Source: Absidia repens
Lineage: Eukaryota > Mucoromycota > Mucoromycetes > Mucorales > Cunninghamellaceae
Length of the DNA stretch: 64,000 nt
NCBI GenBank assembly: GCA_002105175.1
Contig: MCGE01000009.1
Location: 558,001-622,000 of the forward strand
Direction of reading: 5' to 3'
A program made the translations under genes and the position numbers. Of the stretch, positions 49,151 through 59,868 are shown piece after piece. The notes beneath the pieces are model-generated. The model was not told the DNA's origin. It did not search any database and was given only the letters and a program-made list of their open reading frames with translations. Position 1 is the stretch's first letter. Every line of letters starts with the position of its first letter.

Positions 49151-52100
49151 ATGACCACCAACTCTACTAGAGATTATTCTCATCCTGACTTTGATCCTGA
49201 AGATGGGGCTATTTTTAAAGATGTTATATTTGAATTGGATTCAAATATTTCTTCATCAGAACAGTCAACGGTAAGCCATATCATGTCTTCAATGTAGATG
49301 CCTGATATTCTCGCTGACTGACTACCTTTTTGATTTGTAGCTGAAAGAACAACTGTTAAAGTATGGTGCTAAATGCTACGATGACGAAAAAAAAATCTCG
49401 TCTATTGAACACCCTACCCATTATATCACTAATCGTGACAAAACTGTCGGTACTTCCTACTCTGTCATGGTAGGGCCAAGAATACATAGAAACACCCCAT
49501 GTTCAACAACATGTTCTGACTCTTTTTGCTTACTTTTCAATAGCCTCTTTGGGTGAAAGCTGCGATTCGGAATGGCTTTACTCATGAGTAAGTAGCGTAA
49601 TATTGACCGAAGTTGACCTTATGGGCTCACAGTTTTACTCTTGTAGCCCCAAATTTTATACTCCTGATCCGTCAAAGCATTTTGCTGGGCTTGTGGTGGC
49701 TACATCTGGCGTAAGGATAACCCTCTCTTCAATATATCGATTTTAATCTGTCATATTAATATTTTTGTATTGAAAAAATTTCGTAGATACCCAAACGTGA
49801 CCAGGAAGCTATCTTTGGTGCTACTATTGCTCTTGGTGGACAGTATCGTGAAAATTTGACTTCTGATGTGACTCACTTAGTTTGTCTTGCTCCCGAAGGT
49901 GTAAGTACCCTTTGATATATTTCTCAATTGTACGGTTTTTTTTTTATTTTTATGAACCATCTTTTCCCTTTTGTTTCTTTCTAGGATATGTATGACGAAG
50001 CCATGGGTCCACTTTTTGGTAAAATCAAGGTCCTTTTGCCTCATTGGTTTGATGAATGTTTCAAACTTCGTCGTTTGGTTCCGGAGGTATTGCAATTGAA
50101 GAGATTCAGAATTAAAAAAAAAAAAGGTTAATGACCCCAGGCTATTTTTATAGGATGCATACTTATTTCCTGAACCTTTATTTATTCAACAACAAGCAAC
50201 ATCCACCCAAACCAGTGAATCGAATGTATCTACAGCTGTATCATCACCAAACAAATATACAGACGATGCGAAAATTCAAAAGGATATGGAGCAAGAGGAT
50301 ATGGGACCTTCGCGAAGCAACAGTACTACACCGACGATAAACATGGAAATAGACACAATCACCACATCTAAAAGAAAAGACAGCACAATATCCGATAAGT
50401 CAGCAACAGATGATGGTCCTGCAGTCTATGCTCTCCCAACAATTGAAGCCTTGGAAAAACTTGTACCAAAAGATCGATTTTTTGACGGCAAACTGATATA
50501 CATTCATTCTGACGTTGGGTTGACTCCTGAAATACGTGCATGTCTACTTCAACACTTGGAGACTGCCGGTGCTACGGTCGCAAACAATTTTGACGACACC
50601 AAAAACCATGATTCAGTCATCGCGATCTTCAAATATCGGAACTCTGACCTCTTTTTGCAGGTGTGCAATCGACCAGATATAATGGTGGCAAACTTGGCTT
50701 GGATCACTAACACTTTGAGGCGTGGGCGTGTGGAATCTCCGTTGAGATCTATATGTGATTACCCTGCACCGTACGGCGGAATCGTTGGCATGCAAAACTT
50801 GGTAATATGCAACATGACATATATATACAGCAATAGTCCATTAATCCTCTTTATTTACATTCGAATAGACAGCTACAATCAGCGGCTATAAAGGTGATGC
50901 AAGAAATATCCTCTTCCAAATTTGTACAATGGTTGGACTTCCGTGCTCGTTTAACCTTGACCATAACACAACTCATCTAATTTGCTCACAGTAAGATTCG
51001 ACATCTCCGCCATGACTATTGAAAAAGCAATACTAAACCCAATTTGAATCTTATGTAGACGTGGAACTGCGAAGTACTGTGTGGGGAAGAAGCGCAATTG
51101 CAATATTGTCAATCACTTATGGCTTGAAGAATGCTATCAGCAATGGGAATTCAAATCTGTGGCTGACGATCGATATACGTACTTCCCACCAAACGACATT
51201 CTACAGACCATTGTTGGCAAAACACCACTCACCCTAGACAACTTGAAACCATGGTTCAACAAGGACACCTGGCCAGCCGTCACCCCTTACACTCCCATTC
51301 ACTTACTACACCGCTCATCAAGTCGACAGCAAAATAGTCCAAGCTATACTACCGGATTGGCAAGACGACCTCGACAGGCGGCTTTAGACGCAACTTCGCA
51401 ATTACGGGATGTTTATGTGCCGGACATGAATGACTACCAGAAAGAGCAACGATCATCTAGCAACCATCATAGCCCCACTACATCCATAACAAATGTTTCA
51501 ACAGATAGCACGGGAAAACAGCAACGTCGACCATCTGAATCCTCACTACCATCACCTTCAGCAAAGCGCTTCAAAGTAGGTGGCATGAAATCGAAATTGG
51601 CATCCACGAAACAAACTGCCCCACCTCCATCGTCTTCGCCAGAAAAATCAATATCAAAATCACCCAGTAGTACGTCGACCCATCAATCACCGAAAAAGTC
51701 TTCAGGCTCTAGCTCTACTGAGGAAAACCAAAAAGATACTGACTTGACGGAAGACGAAGAAATGGAAGATACGACTTCATCACCAAGCTTAAAGCAAAAC
51801 CCACCAGCAAACTCACCATTTACATTCGTTGATAAACCTGCAAAAATTGCCACAACCTCTTATACCTTGACGAAAGACGAGGAAAAGGTATACCTTTTGA
51901 TTATGCTGGGATCTCACTTATCATTCTATTAGGAAATACTAATGTATTGTTTTTCTCAATCTCTTATGTTGTAGGGAATCCGAAAACTGGGTAGTGCGCT
52001 TGTGGATGATATACGAAAAGCGGACATACTGATTGTACCGGACCGAATCTTGCGAACACCAAAGTTTTTATGTGCTGTCAATCTCGGTAAGACCATTGTG

Positions 52101-52586
52101 GGCTCTCAGTGGATCAAGGACTCGATTGCCAATCAAGAATGGTGCGACCCGTCAGCGTACCAAATCAAAGATACAGATATGGAAGCAGCGCACTCCTTTG
52201 ATCTCTTGCACAGTCTCGTTAGTGCTCAAAACGCGAATCAGCAGGTGGGGAAAAGTGGCCATAGTCATGGAGATTGGCTTCAAGGGTATGAAGTATGTGT
52301 CTTACCGTCAGCAGGATCTGCCCAAGCATTGAAGGAGGTGGTAGAAACAGCTGGTGGAAAATTGGTCCCGGTGCCCAAGCGACGATCGAAAGGATCCTCT
52401 CAAGGAAATACGCAAGGCAGCTTCGATACAAATCAATTGCTGGCTTTGGCAGATAAAAAAAAAGATCAGAAGCGGAAAGGATGGGATGACCTTCTGGAAC
52501 TGGGTGTCAACATTTACGACAAGGAATTGATTATCGTTGGCGCTCTTCGACAAAAAATATCACTGGACGAGTTTAGTTTAGCTTAG
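49151..52586 (+). CDS. six-BRCT scaffold protein, Rtt107/Brc1/PTIP type
   Basis: DNA-damage-response scaffold; yeast Rtt107 and S. pombe Brc1 bind phosphorylated H2A and repair factors at stalled forks. Ten exons (49151-49270, 49341-49469, 49544-49587, 49647-49710, 49787-49900, 49985-50086, 50154-50801, 50869-50990, 51059-51887, 51975-52586) join in frame to give 927 residues. The BRCT tryptophan helices are visible at PLWVKAAIRNG (about 84), LPHWFDECFKL (about 175), NLAWITNTL (about 374), HLWLEECYQQW (about 469) and SQWIKDSIANQ (about 769), with a sixth, less typical unit at the end. Four BRCTs, a Ser/Pro-rich linker (about 500-710, KSPSS and SSPEKS motifs) and a C-terminal BRCT pair is the Rtt107/Brc1 layout. 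The linker could be a kinase target. I do not choose between Rtt107 and PTIP orthology. Confidence 0.85.
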
Positions 52587-52893
52587 CTTAGTTTGGTATA
52601 GCTTGGTCAAGTTCATTTTGCTTTGGTCGTAGTTTAGCATTAGGGTTTATTGATTGCGATATTTTGCAGAAATAAATTCATCGTTGTACATTCTTTTTTA
52701 TCAAATGACGGTCGCCTTATTTTGTGGAAGGACGAAGATCAGTTTTTTTTTTTTTTTTTGTCCCAGTCTACTGTTGTCAGTAACATCCACTTTGCTGAAA
52801 GTGCTTGGAAATGTCATGATTTTGCTTCTAGTTCCTCGTCCATGGCCCGGATCAACCCCTACCAGCAACTCGCAAACCAAATCCTCATAATGA

Positions 52894-53542
52894 TATTTCA
52901 AATCCCGCCCACGTGAATATTTATTTACTCTCAAACCTTTTTTTATTTCGGACTCCCTTTCCGCCTTTTCCTTTTTTCTTCAACATTGTGACTCTTTGAG
53001 GTTATGATGACTTTCGATTAGTGTCAGGAATAGTTTAGAACGATTTTCAGCTCAGGGATTACAAGATGCATAGGGAACCCCTTTCATTTTGGCTTCACGA
53101 TTTAGAACCACCATTAGTTGGCATTTTGAAATCTTCATTGGCTTAGTTTAGTCTTAGTTTATCGATAATTTGTGTGTATATCTGAATAAAAACATCTTTT
53201 TACTTTTGCTTTAATGAAAAATGCCCCAATAATGCATCTCGTGTCTTGTGTGATAGATCTTCTTTTTACTGCCATCACTGCATCTGATTAGCGCTAATTG
53301 TTGTTGCGCTTTCATAAAATATATGTCCTTATCACCTTTCTATTGACTCTTACAGTAGCCCCTTTAGATCAGTGTTGACCATTCTTCGAAACTCACATTA
53401 GTCTCCCTCATACTTTCCCTAATAGATTATTCCGTTACATCTGTTGTTGCAATGAATCCCTCGTCCTTAGTTTTAGCAAATATCGATATATTTTAATGAA
53501 ATATACTTTTTTATTGACCATCCTCTGGCCCATCGTATATTG
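52894..53542 (+). repeat. dispersed repeat R1, copy 7 (near full length)
   Basis: Starts TTTCAAATCCCGCCCACGTG and runs through TATTTATTT, a pyrimidine tract, GAGGTTATGATGA, TAGTGTCAGGAATAGTTTAG, TCAGCTCAGGGATTACAAGA, TGCATAGGGAACCCCTTTCA, CCACCATTAGTTGGC, ATCTGAATAAAAACATC, CTCGTGTCTTGTGTGATAGA, TTAGATCAGTGTTGACCATT and CCCATCGTATATTG. About 650 bp; with copies 5 and 6 it defines the element. Confidence 0.85.
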
Positions 53543-53774
53543 AAAAATGCTGCTACTGTAGATGTTTTGTGAATATTATACCAAACACCTGCTTTCTAAT
53601 TTACCCACTGCGACCACTTGCTCTCCTAAAAACGCGGGAACTGGTTGGTAGTCTTAGATCACTTATTATTAAATCAATCATAAAAATAAATACAGGTCGT
53701 GCTGTGCGTGTAGCCGTCGCTTTGAATCATTCTGCACTATTTTTAACTATTTTCATCGGACCCCACTAAGGCCT

Positions 53775-53850
53775 AATTACTGGTTGGGAGTTCTAAGTCG
53801 CTTAATATGAAACGTGGTCCTCTTTCCGTTCCACCATTCATTTCAATATA
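53775..53850. repeat. dispersed repeat R2, copy 2
   Basis: Matches 14255-14335. A shorter local echo of its left part (CTGGTTGGTAGTCTTAGATC at about 53641, against CTGGTTGGGAGTTCTAAGTC at about 53781) lies 140 bp upstream. Confidence 0.55.
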
Positions 53851-54403
53851 CCTAGGCCGCGCTCTGCTATATGGACCTCTTGTTTATATGCAGCTCGTTG
53901 TCATTTATTTATTTTTGCAACGTGATATTATATTATATACAGAATGAAGACCCAACAGATGCTACTTGAGTCCCATAGGGTCGCCTACCAAGGTGCAAAA
54001 TGGCAGTGTAAAGTGGGGTGTCCCGGGGTAATGCCTCCTAGGATAGTTGAATATATATATATATAATTGCAATAATAAAGCTTCATTTTACGTTCTTGCT
54101 GAAATGCTCCATAAATGGGGTGAAATGATATTAATAGCGGAATCATTTATTCTATTTTCTTCTGCGCCTTTTTATGTATTCAGTAAATAAATGTCAGGAT
54201 AATCTGATCTGTTTGTTTTTTACACGTCCTCATACCTTGATATTAGACAAATTCTCTTTTTGTGCTATCAAAAATTCAAAGAGAATAATAGTAACAATTA
54301 TAGTACAAAAGTATATATAGTCGAAACCCACTTCAAACAACGGAGTTTGGTATGATAGGTATTATAAGTTTAATCGAGAGAAAATCGGTTTTAGTTTCTT
54401 ATA

Positions 54404-54700
54404 ATGAATAAAAGTTTCGCCCTTTTTTACAAAAACGGAAAATGGTTTTCAAATAAAATTCTAAGAGTTAAAGTTTCCCACCCTGAATCACTAATAGTTG
54501 AACCAAGCAACCCCAGTATTTATCAAGCATTACAGTCGAAGAAAATCCACCAGAAAGAATTCAAAGTTGGTCACCTACATATAACTCTGGACCTAGGACA
54601 GGATGGCGATACTATTGATTCACCAGTGAGAGTTTACGTTAGTAGAACGGTTTCATATCATTTTATTATACTGTTATATCATATTTACTCTTTATCTTAA
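54404..54700 (+). other. orphan 98-codon open frame, status unknown
   Basis: Opens MNKSFALFYKNGKWFSNKIL and has mixed, protein-like composition (SHPESLIVEPSNPSIYQALQ, KVGHLHITLDLGQDGDTIDS) before a hydrophobic end. It lies alone in repeat-rich DNA, with no splice context that clearly extends it and no family I recognise. It could be a degraded gene, a mobile-element remnant or chance. Confidence 0.25.
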
Positions 54701-55073
54701 AAAGGGGAACTTCCTAATGTACCTACAGCACACTATCATAATATAATAAAGTAATGCGTTTGCACTATTTTCGTTGACGAGGTGTAATCATATCAAAATC
54801 GACTGGTAAAAGATTATACCCGTTTTCAATAAATATGTATTATATTATCAGTTCAAATTAAATCTTTGATAGCATTAAGAGCAGCCAACCTTTTGGTAAA
54901 GCACAGTACTGTAAAGGACTGTACATTGGCGTTTTAGTGTCTTTCTCCAGTGCCACCATCTTACAGTGTATGCTTTCAACACACCTAATTACGGGAAATA
55001 TTTAAACCCCGTTTCAGTTTCCTTCCTTTTTCTCTTTTGTTCCTTCCTTTTCTATCTACAAAACAACAACACC

Positions 55074-56834
55074 ATGGGAACACATTTTTTTAAAAAAGTG
55101 CATTCCTGCTGTACATTTACTTTGAATGCCTCCCCTGTTGTTTTATTATTGCTTATATTTATTTGGGCTTTTTGGGCATATCATTTCCGGCTGTGTTGGT
55201 ACCTTATTCAAAACCAAGCTATTATTCAAGGTAATTAAATAGACGTCATTGTATATATAGATTGAAAACTAACCGGCTGATATGTCTTGATGGAATTGAT
55301 ATAAACGATGTAGGATGTCTTTATATGATCTTTTTTGAACCATTGTTTGGTTTGGCGGTATGGAGTTTTTATAAAGCATCTCGTACTTCGCCTGGCAACA
55401 CTCTTGAAGTAAGTAATTCATTGAGTTTTTATATCCTGCTCATGAATCACTAACTTAATATGATTATTGGTATTATTAGATTGCCAAGAAAAATGAAATG
55501 TTAATGGATATTGAACAAGGACACCAAGATCAAAATAGTGAGTACGTCCAACTCTTGCAAAGCCATTCACCAACTTGCAACAATGAAGGACATGGTAACA
55601 CCGACGACAACGACGGCGAGGATCAGGACGACTTTGGCGGCATGGGACGGGACAACACTCCCAGCCATGACGAGATTGCTTCAAGCCCAGCCATTCTCTC
55701 TCTTGACGATAGCGGCAACACTCCTTCGTCTCTAGCATCTTCACCGGTCACTTCCAGGACACATTCATCTATCACAGTGAAACGTGACGGAGCCAAACGT
55801 TATTGTCAAAAATGCAAAATGGACAAATGTGATCGAAGCCACCACTGTCGGTCATGTAAAAGGTATATATTACAAAGCAAACATGGTGTAGTGGGTATCT
55901 CATTAATGCTCTTTGTTTTTTTTTTTTTTTTATTCATTAGGTGTATATTGAAAATGGATCAGTAAGTGATGAAGTGTACTATCAAAGTAAGTTACGGCGC
56001 TGACTTCCTCCCCTTCTTTTTTTTCTTTTTTTACTTACATAGCCATTGCCCTTGGATTAACAACTGTGTTGGGTTTTACAATTACAAATTTTTTTACTTG
56101 TTTATTGTATACGGGTCACTCTTTTGCATTTATGTCTTTGCCACCACGTTAGCGCCAACGATTGACATAATGAAGCAGCCTATGGTAAGGAAATAAAGAA
56201 TCTTGAAAAGTGAGTGAATGACTAATCTTTGTGATGGCGTATTTTCTGTAGGGTGTGCTAGCGATTGATTTCAATTGGCTCTTTCTTTGCTTCGTGTCTG
56301 CGGTGTTCGGTTTGTTTTTGACGCCCTTCAGCCTCTTCCATACGAGACAACTTTGTAAAAATCGAACGACCATTGAATTTTATGAAAAGGCGAATTATCG
56401 ATTAGGGTCAAGGCGATGGCAGCAACAACGAGGAAGTGGTGCTCGTCGACAGATGATGGATATCATGCGAAGCAAATACTTTAATCCTTGGGATCTTGGC
56501 ATGAGGTAGGCAGGCAGGCAGGCAGGCAGGCGGGCAGGCAGGCAGCTTTATATTGGGTATCTGCGTATTGGAACTTGCTCACACTTTTTTTTTCGTTAAA
56601 AAAACTATACAGATCTAATGTAGAACAGGTACTAGGCAAATCCCCAATGACTTGGTTTATACCCATCGGCTCTCCGTAAGTCAATAAAATCAATTGATTC
56701 GTTGCATATTTTATCTTTACTGACACTCTCAGGCGTTTCATGACCTTAGATCTGGAAATGGATACCACTATCCTTTGAACAATTATGCATATGATACCTT
56801 GGCCATGGATGATGACGATGATGATGATATTTAG
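55074..56834 (+). CDS. DHHC-type palmitoyltransferase (Pfa3-like)
   Basis: Attaches palmitate to cysteines of membrane-associated proteins. Exons 55074-55230, 55314-55408, 55480-55862, 55941-55961, 56043-56184, 56252-56505, 56613-56675 and 56750-56834 give 399 residues. Two N-terminal membrane spans come first, then an acidic Ser-rich insertion (about 90-175). Then comes the Cys-rich domain ([20 protein letters not shown], then [20 protein letters not shown]) with the DHHC active site, and two more spans. The C-terminal tail has [14 protein letters not shown], like the PaCCT region. Exon 4 is only 21 nt and its downstream intron falls inside the DHHC codons. For the last exon I use the acceptor at 56749, not the one at 56732, because only the first gives the conserved GNG..PLN tail. 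Pfa3/ZDHHC2-like by layout; the exact orthologue is open. Confidence 0.88.
56507..56544. repeat. GGCA microsatellite in the palmitoyltransferase intron
   Basis: About eight GGCA units (one GGCG variant) start directly at the intron donor (GTAGGCAGGC). They could vary the donor environment but change no codon. Confidence 0.85.
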
Positions 56835-57065
56835 TTTTATAGTTTATTTTAGATTATGTATATTATGATGACGATGGTTAAATAGAACTGTATTGTGTAT
56901 ATAGAAATAAAAAGTGCCATGACCGTTTGGCTGTTGTTGAATTTTTTGGCTGGTTACGTCTTTTTTTTTTTTTTTGCCTGTTATCCGGGACCTCCGTTTT
57001 TATTTTTTATTTTTATTTTTTCCCCTCGTTACATATATATCCTCTTCACTTTACAGATACCTTTT

Positions 57066-57866
57066 ATGATTACAGCGCCGGATCAATCCTCTGCTATGAA
57101 TCAGGACATTAATCATCATCATAGCAGCAGCACCAACGGTAGCACCGGACCTGAACAACCTCCGCCACCTTATTCACCTACTTCTTGCAGTCATGACGAA
57201 GAAAGAGTGCCAAGCTATAACCCAGCCTGTATTAGTGATGCGGATCATCCTTCTGCGCCATCTTTATACCCTGAAATACCTCAACAATTACCTGTGGACA
57301 ACCAGCACCAACACCAGCTCCGCCACCAACACCAACATTACCAGCAACAACAACAAGACCAACAACAGCAACCCAACATGCAGTTCCCTATGCCTCAACC
57401 TTATATTCAAGAACAAGCCATCTATCATCCTCATTCCTCAACACCGTTCTATCACCACCCCCATCAACAAGGATACCATCAGTACGGCACTATCAACCAT
57501 AGCCACAATAACCCCCACCTTCCACCACCTCCTGCTGGGTTTCATACCATCCATCTTCCAGCGCAAAACCAGCCTGATTTTTTCAACCACCACCACCACC
57601 ATCATCACCGGCCTAGCGAAGACGATCTGTCGACCGGGCGATGTTTCCCTGTGGGCGCCCTTGTGTTTATTTTTGGCTGGATGTGCCCTCCTCTCTGGGT
57701 GATTGGTGCCTGCTGTTGTGCGTCCAGCCGTTATGCCAATGAACGCTGGTGGGCCCGTTTGAATCTCGCCATGGCCTTACTCTTGCTGTTATCTTCAATC
57801 CTTTATTCCATGTTTGGCCCCGACGACGCCTTGCTTTCCCTCTTTGCTTTTCGTCAGGAACAATAG
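57066..57866 (+). CDS. PPxY-motif protein with a C-terminal Cys/Trp-rich membrane hairpin, unknown function
   Basis: 266 residues, single exon from ATG 57066; a TTTACAG just upstream suggests a 5' UTR intron. The N-terminal 190 residues are disordered and rich in His, Gln, Pro. They include PPPPYSP, a classic WW-domain ligand used by Rsp5/Nedd4 ubiquitin ligases, and runs of His (seven or more at about 57588-57608). The C-terminal 75 residues are hydrophobic: RCFPVGALVFIFGWMCPPLW, VIGACCCASSRYANERWWAR and LNLAMALLLLLSSILYSMFG, that is two membrane segments. A PPxY arm on a small membrane hairpin is the layout of ubiquitin-ligase adaptors such as fungal Bsd2-type proteins, but sequence identity to them is not claimed. 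Poly(A) signal near 57925. Confidence 0.75.
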   Translation: MITAPDQSSAMNQDINHHHSSSTNGSTGPEQPPPPYSPTSCSHDEERVPSYNPACISDADHPSAPSLYPEIPQQLPVDNQHQHQLRHQHQHYQQQQQDQQQQPNMQFPMPQPYIQEQAIYHPHSSTPFYHHPHQQGYHQYGTINHSHNNPHLPPPPAGFHTIHLPAQNQPDFFNHHHHHHHRPSEDDLSTGRCFPVGALVFIFGWMCPPLWVIGACCCASSRYANERWWARLNLAMALLLLLSSILYSMFGPDDALLSLFAFRQEQ

Positions 57867-58084
57867 TAATAATGGTAGTATAGCTTTTCTTTTTTTTATC
57901 TAGTATATGTTTATTAAATATTAATAAATATCTATGTTTTATGTGTTTGGCAGACTATGCTGGACTACGGTGTTTTTGGGATGGCAGCCCAGCGGGGATT
58001 GAATACTGTTTTTTTATTTTTTGTGGATCTTTCCTTTTTTTTTCCTGTGCTTCCATATCATTTTTTTAGTTTTGCCTTTCCTTC

Positions 58085-58426
58085 ATGTACACACATCCAT
58101 CACCATTGTCAACATCCCATGCACCATATACATCTTCTAATGGCCATACAATGCAACATCAAAGCTCATCAACGGACTCTATCCCATCTGATATAGGTAA
58201 GCTCTTATCCCCCCGATTTCTCTCTCTCTTTCTCTTTCGTGTCTTCCTTTCTATTAATTCCTCCACTATTCTTTTTGCAGCGTCAGCAATCAAACGACAA
58301 CCAAACGATCCAGTGTTATGGTTCGCCAATCCGCCAGTGAATGTGCCACCAACAGCGAGCTCCACTCCAGTCCATTCGATCTCTTACTTGAATTGGAAGC
58401 AGCAACAACAAAAACAACAGCAGTAG
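58085..58426 (+). CDS. small two-exon protein of unknown function
   Basis: Exons 58085-58196 and 58281-58426 join in phase (ATA G|CG) to give 85 residues. The splice signals are good (GGTAAGC donor, TTTTTGCAG acceptor). The first part is Ser/His-rich. The second has KRQPNDPVLWFANPPVNVPP, which looks like a conserved short motif, then SISYLNWKQQQQKQQQ. A start upstream, with another exon, cannot be excluded. AATAAA lies near 58513. No family is recognised. Confidence 0.5.
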   Translation: MYTHPSPLSTSHAPYTSSNGHTMQHQSSSTDSIPSDIGKLLSPRFLSLFLFRVFLSINSSTILFAASAIKRQPNDPVLWFANPPVNVPPTASSTPVHSISYLNWKQQQQKQQQ

Positions 58427-58978
58427 CAGCAATGCTTAATTTTAGTTCACATCTCTTGGTCATAATTTTATCTTTATCTTTATCTTTACAATACCCTCAA
58501 TGAAAATAGAAAAAATAAACATTTTTTTGCTTTACTTTGAACATGATCCTTTTTGCGTGTCTCATGTGAGATGAAGTGTGCCCGATTCTGTATCCGTGGA
58601 GGGGCGCTTTTTTTTTTTATGTATACATGTTAGAATAGGTGAATGGTGCAATATAGTCAGGTCGTCAGTAAATCTTATACTAAACGTGGTGGTGCCGGGC
58701 GGGGGTGAGTTGCCGGGTGAATTACTTTTTACGGAGTGGGTAAGGCCGAGATGCCAGGTGACCGGGGGCCTTTCTTATAGGATATGTGTGTGGGAATTTA
58801 TTATTTTATTATCTTTTTTATGCTAGATATGGTGTGACGCCGAGGTCGACTGATACATTTTGGGGGATGTAAGTCCTTTTTATCTCCCTATAAAAAGGGG
58901 CAGCAAAAGGCTAAAGAATGAAACAGTTTATCTCTTTTCTTCCTTTCTTTTTACTCTTTTACTCTTTTTTCTTATACA
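58427..58978. promoter_or_regulatory. intergenic and promoter of the 58979 gene, with a strong TATA box
   Basis: A canonical TATA (CCCTATAAAAAGGGG at about 58886-58900) lies about 80 bp before the ATG at 58979. A CT-rich stretch (58930-58975) follows, a common fungal transcription-start context. 58680-58770 is unusually GC-rich for this window. Confidence 0.6.
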
Positions 58979-59284
58979 ATGATGTTATTTAAAAGTCAAC
59001 GTTCTTTGTTGGTTGGATCAAGTCGTATGTGGACAAGATATACTGCTAGTAGGATGATGTATAGTACTACCACCACTACCAACACCACCTCCAATAGCGA
59101 TGCTGCCACTGTACCTGCTGCTTCTGCCACCTCCACCAATGATACCGTCGATCATCATGATCACTTCCATGCCTTATATAATAATGAAAATCAATCTGTT
59201 TTGGACGATCTGGATCATCCTCATAACGAAGCTACCGTTATCAGTACCTTTGCCCCCAACTTCAATTCTGTTTTTGATGAATAA
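58979..59284 (+). CDS. small protein with mitochondrial-type presequence, unknown function
   Basis: 101 residues, single exon. The N-terminus MMLFKSQRSLLVGSSRMWTR then YTASRMMYS is basic, Ser/Arg-rich and lacks acids, typical of a matrix presequence (cleavage perhaps near MYS). The middle is a Thr/Ala-rich linker. The end is acidic: DHFHALYNNENQSVLDDLDH and TVISTFAPNFNSVFDE. A second ATG follows directly at codon 2. The strong TATA box and CT-rich leader suggest high or inducible expression. AATAAA is near 59420. No family recognised. Confidence 0.6.
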   Translation: MMLFKSQRSLLVGSSRMWTRYTASRMMYSTTTTTNTTSNSDAATVPAASATSTNDTVDHHDHFHALYNNENQSVLDDLDHPHNEATVISTFAPNFNSVFDE

Positions 59285-59830
59285 GTCCATTGCGGAATTT
59301 CTTCATCTGTGTATATATTCCCTCCCAATTTTTACTTTATTTATACGTATCTGATGATCCTTTTTTCACACACACATATCCTTTTATACATATACACACA
59401 CAATATCCTTTATCCCTCAATAAATAAAAAATAGTATATATATATTATATACATCTATATATATATTTATATCTACAGTATATTTTTATTTTGATGTGTT
59501 TTATATGAATTCAACATTCCTTGATGATTGCGGGAAAAATAAAAGGCAAACTAATCTATCTCCTAGAAAGGGCGATTGTTCCACCTCCTTGATTCATAAT
59601 AATAATAAAAAAAAACACCTCAAGAACCAATGAAATGAAAGCATTAAGTGTACGTGGAAAAAAAAAAGACATAACTCATTTCATGCAGAATCCAAGAGTC
59701 ATGTGAGCAAAACCCTAGACGCAAATATTTTTTTTATTGTTGTCAACAATGGATTTTTTCTATTCTTGAACAACGTCTGCATTCTGAGACGAAGGCGGAT
59801 TACTTTCTAAACAGAACCGCGCTAAACAAA

Positions 59831-59868
<38 letters not shown>

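Larger units (their letters stand above)
52587..55073. other. intergenic with R1 copy 7, R2 copy 2 and an orphan frame
   Basis: BRCT 3' flank (52587-52890, with CTTAG-rich words), R1 copy 7 (about 52894-53542), R2 copy 2 (about 53775-53850), an AT repeat (54050-54065) and an orphan 98-codon frame (54404-54700). The 200 bp before the palmitoyltransferase gene is its likely promoter. Confidence 0.6.

Noticed and set aside
52960..53180. C/D-box snoRNA reading of R1 (ATGATGA near the 5' part, CTGA near AATAAA)
   Set aside because: The ATGATGA word is present only in copy 7; the other copies have changed it, and the spacing is too long.
56733..56775. Alternative acceptor for the last palmitoyltransferase exon
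   Set aside because: It gives a short tail ([15 protein letters not shown]) without the GNG..PLN segment expected in the family; the acceptor at 56749 restores it.
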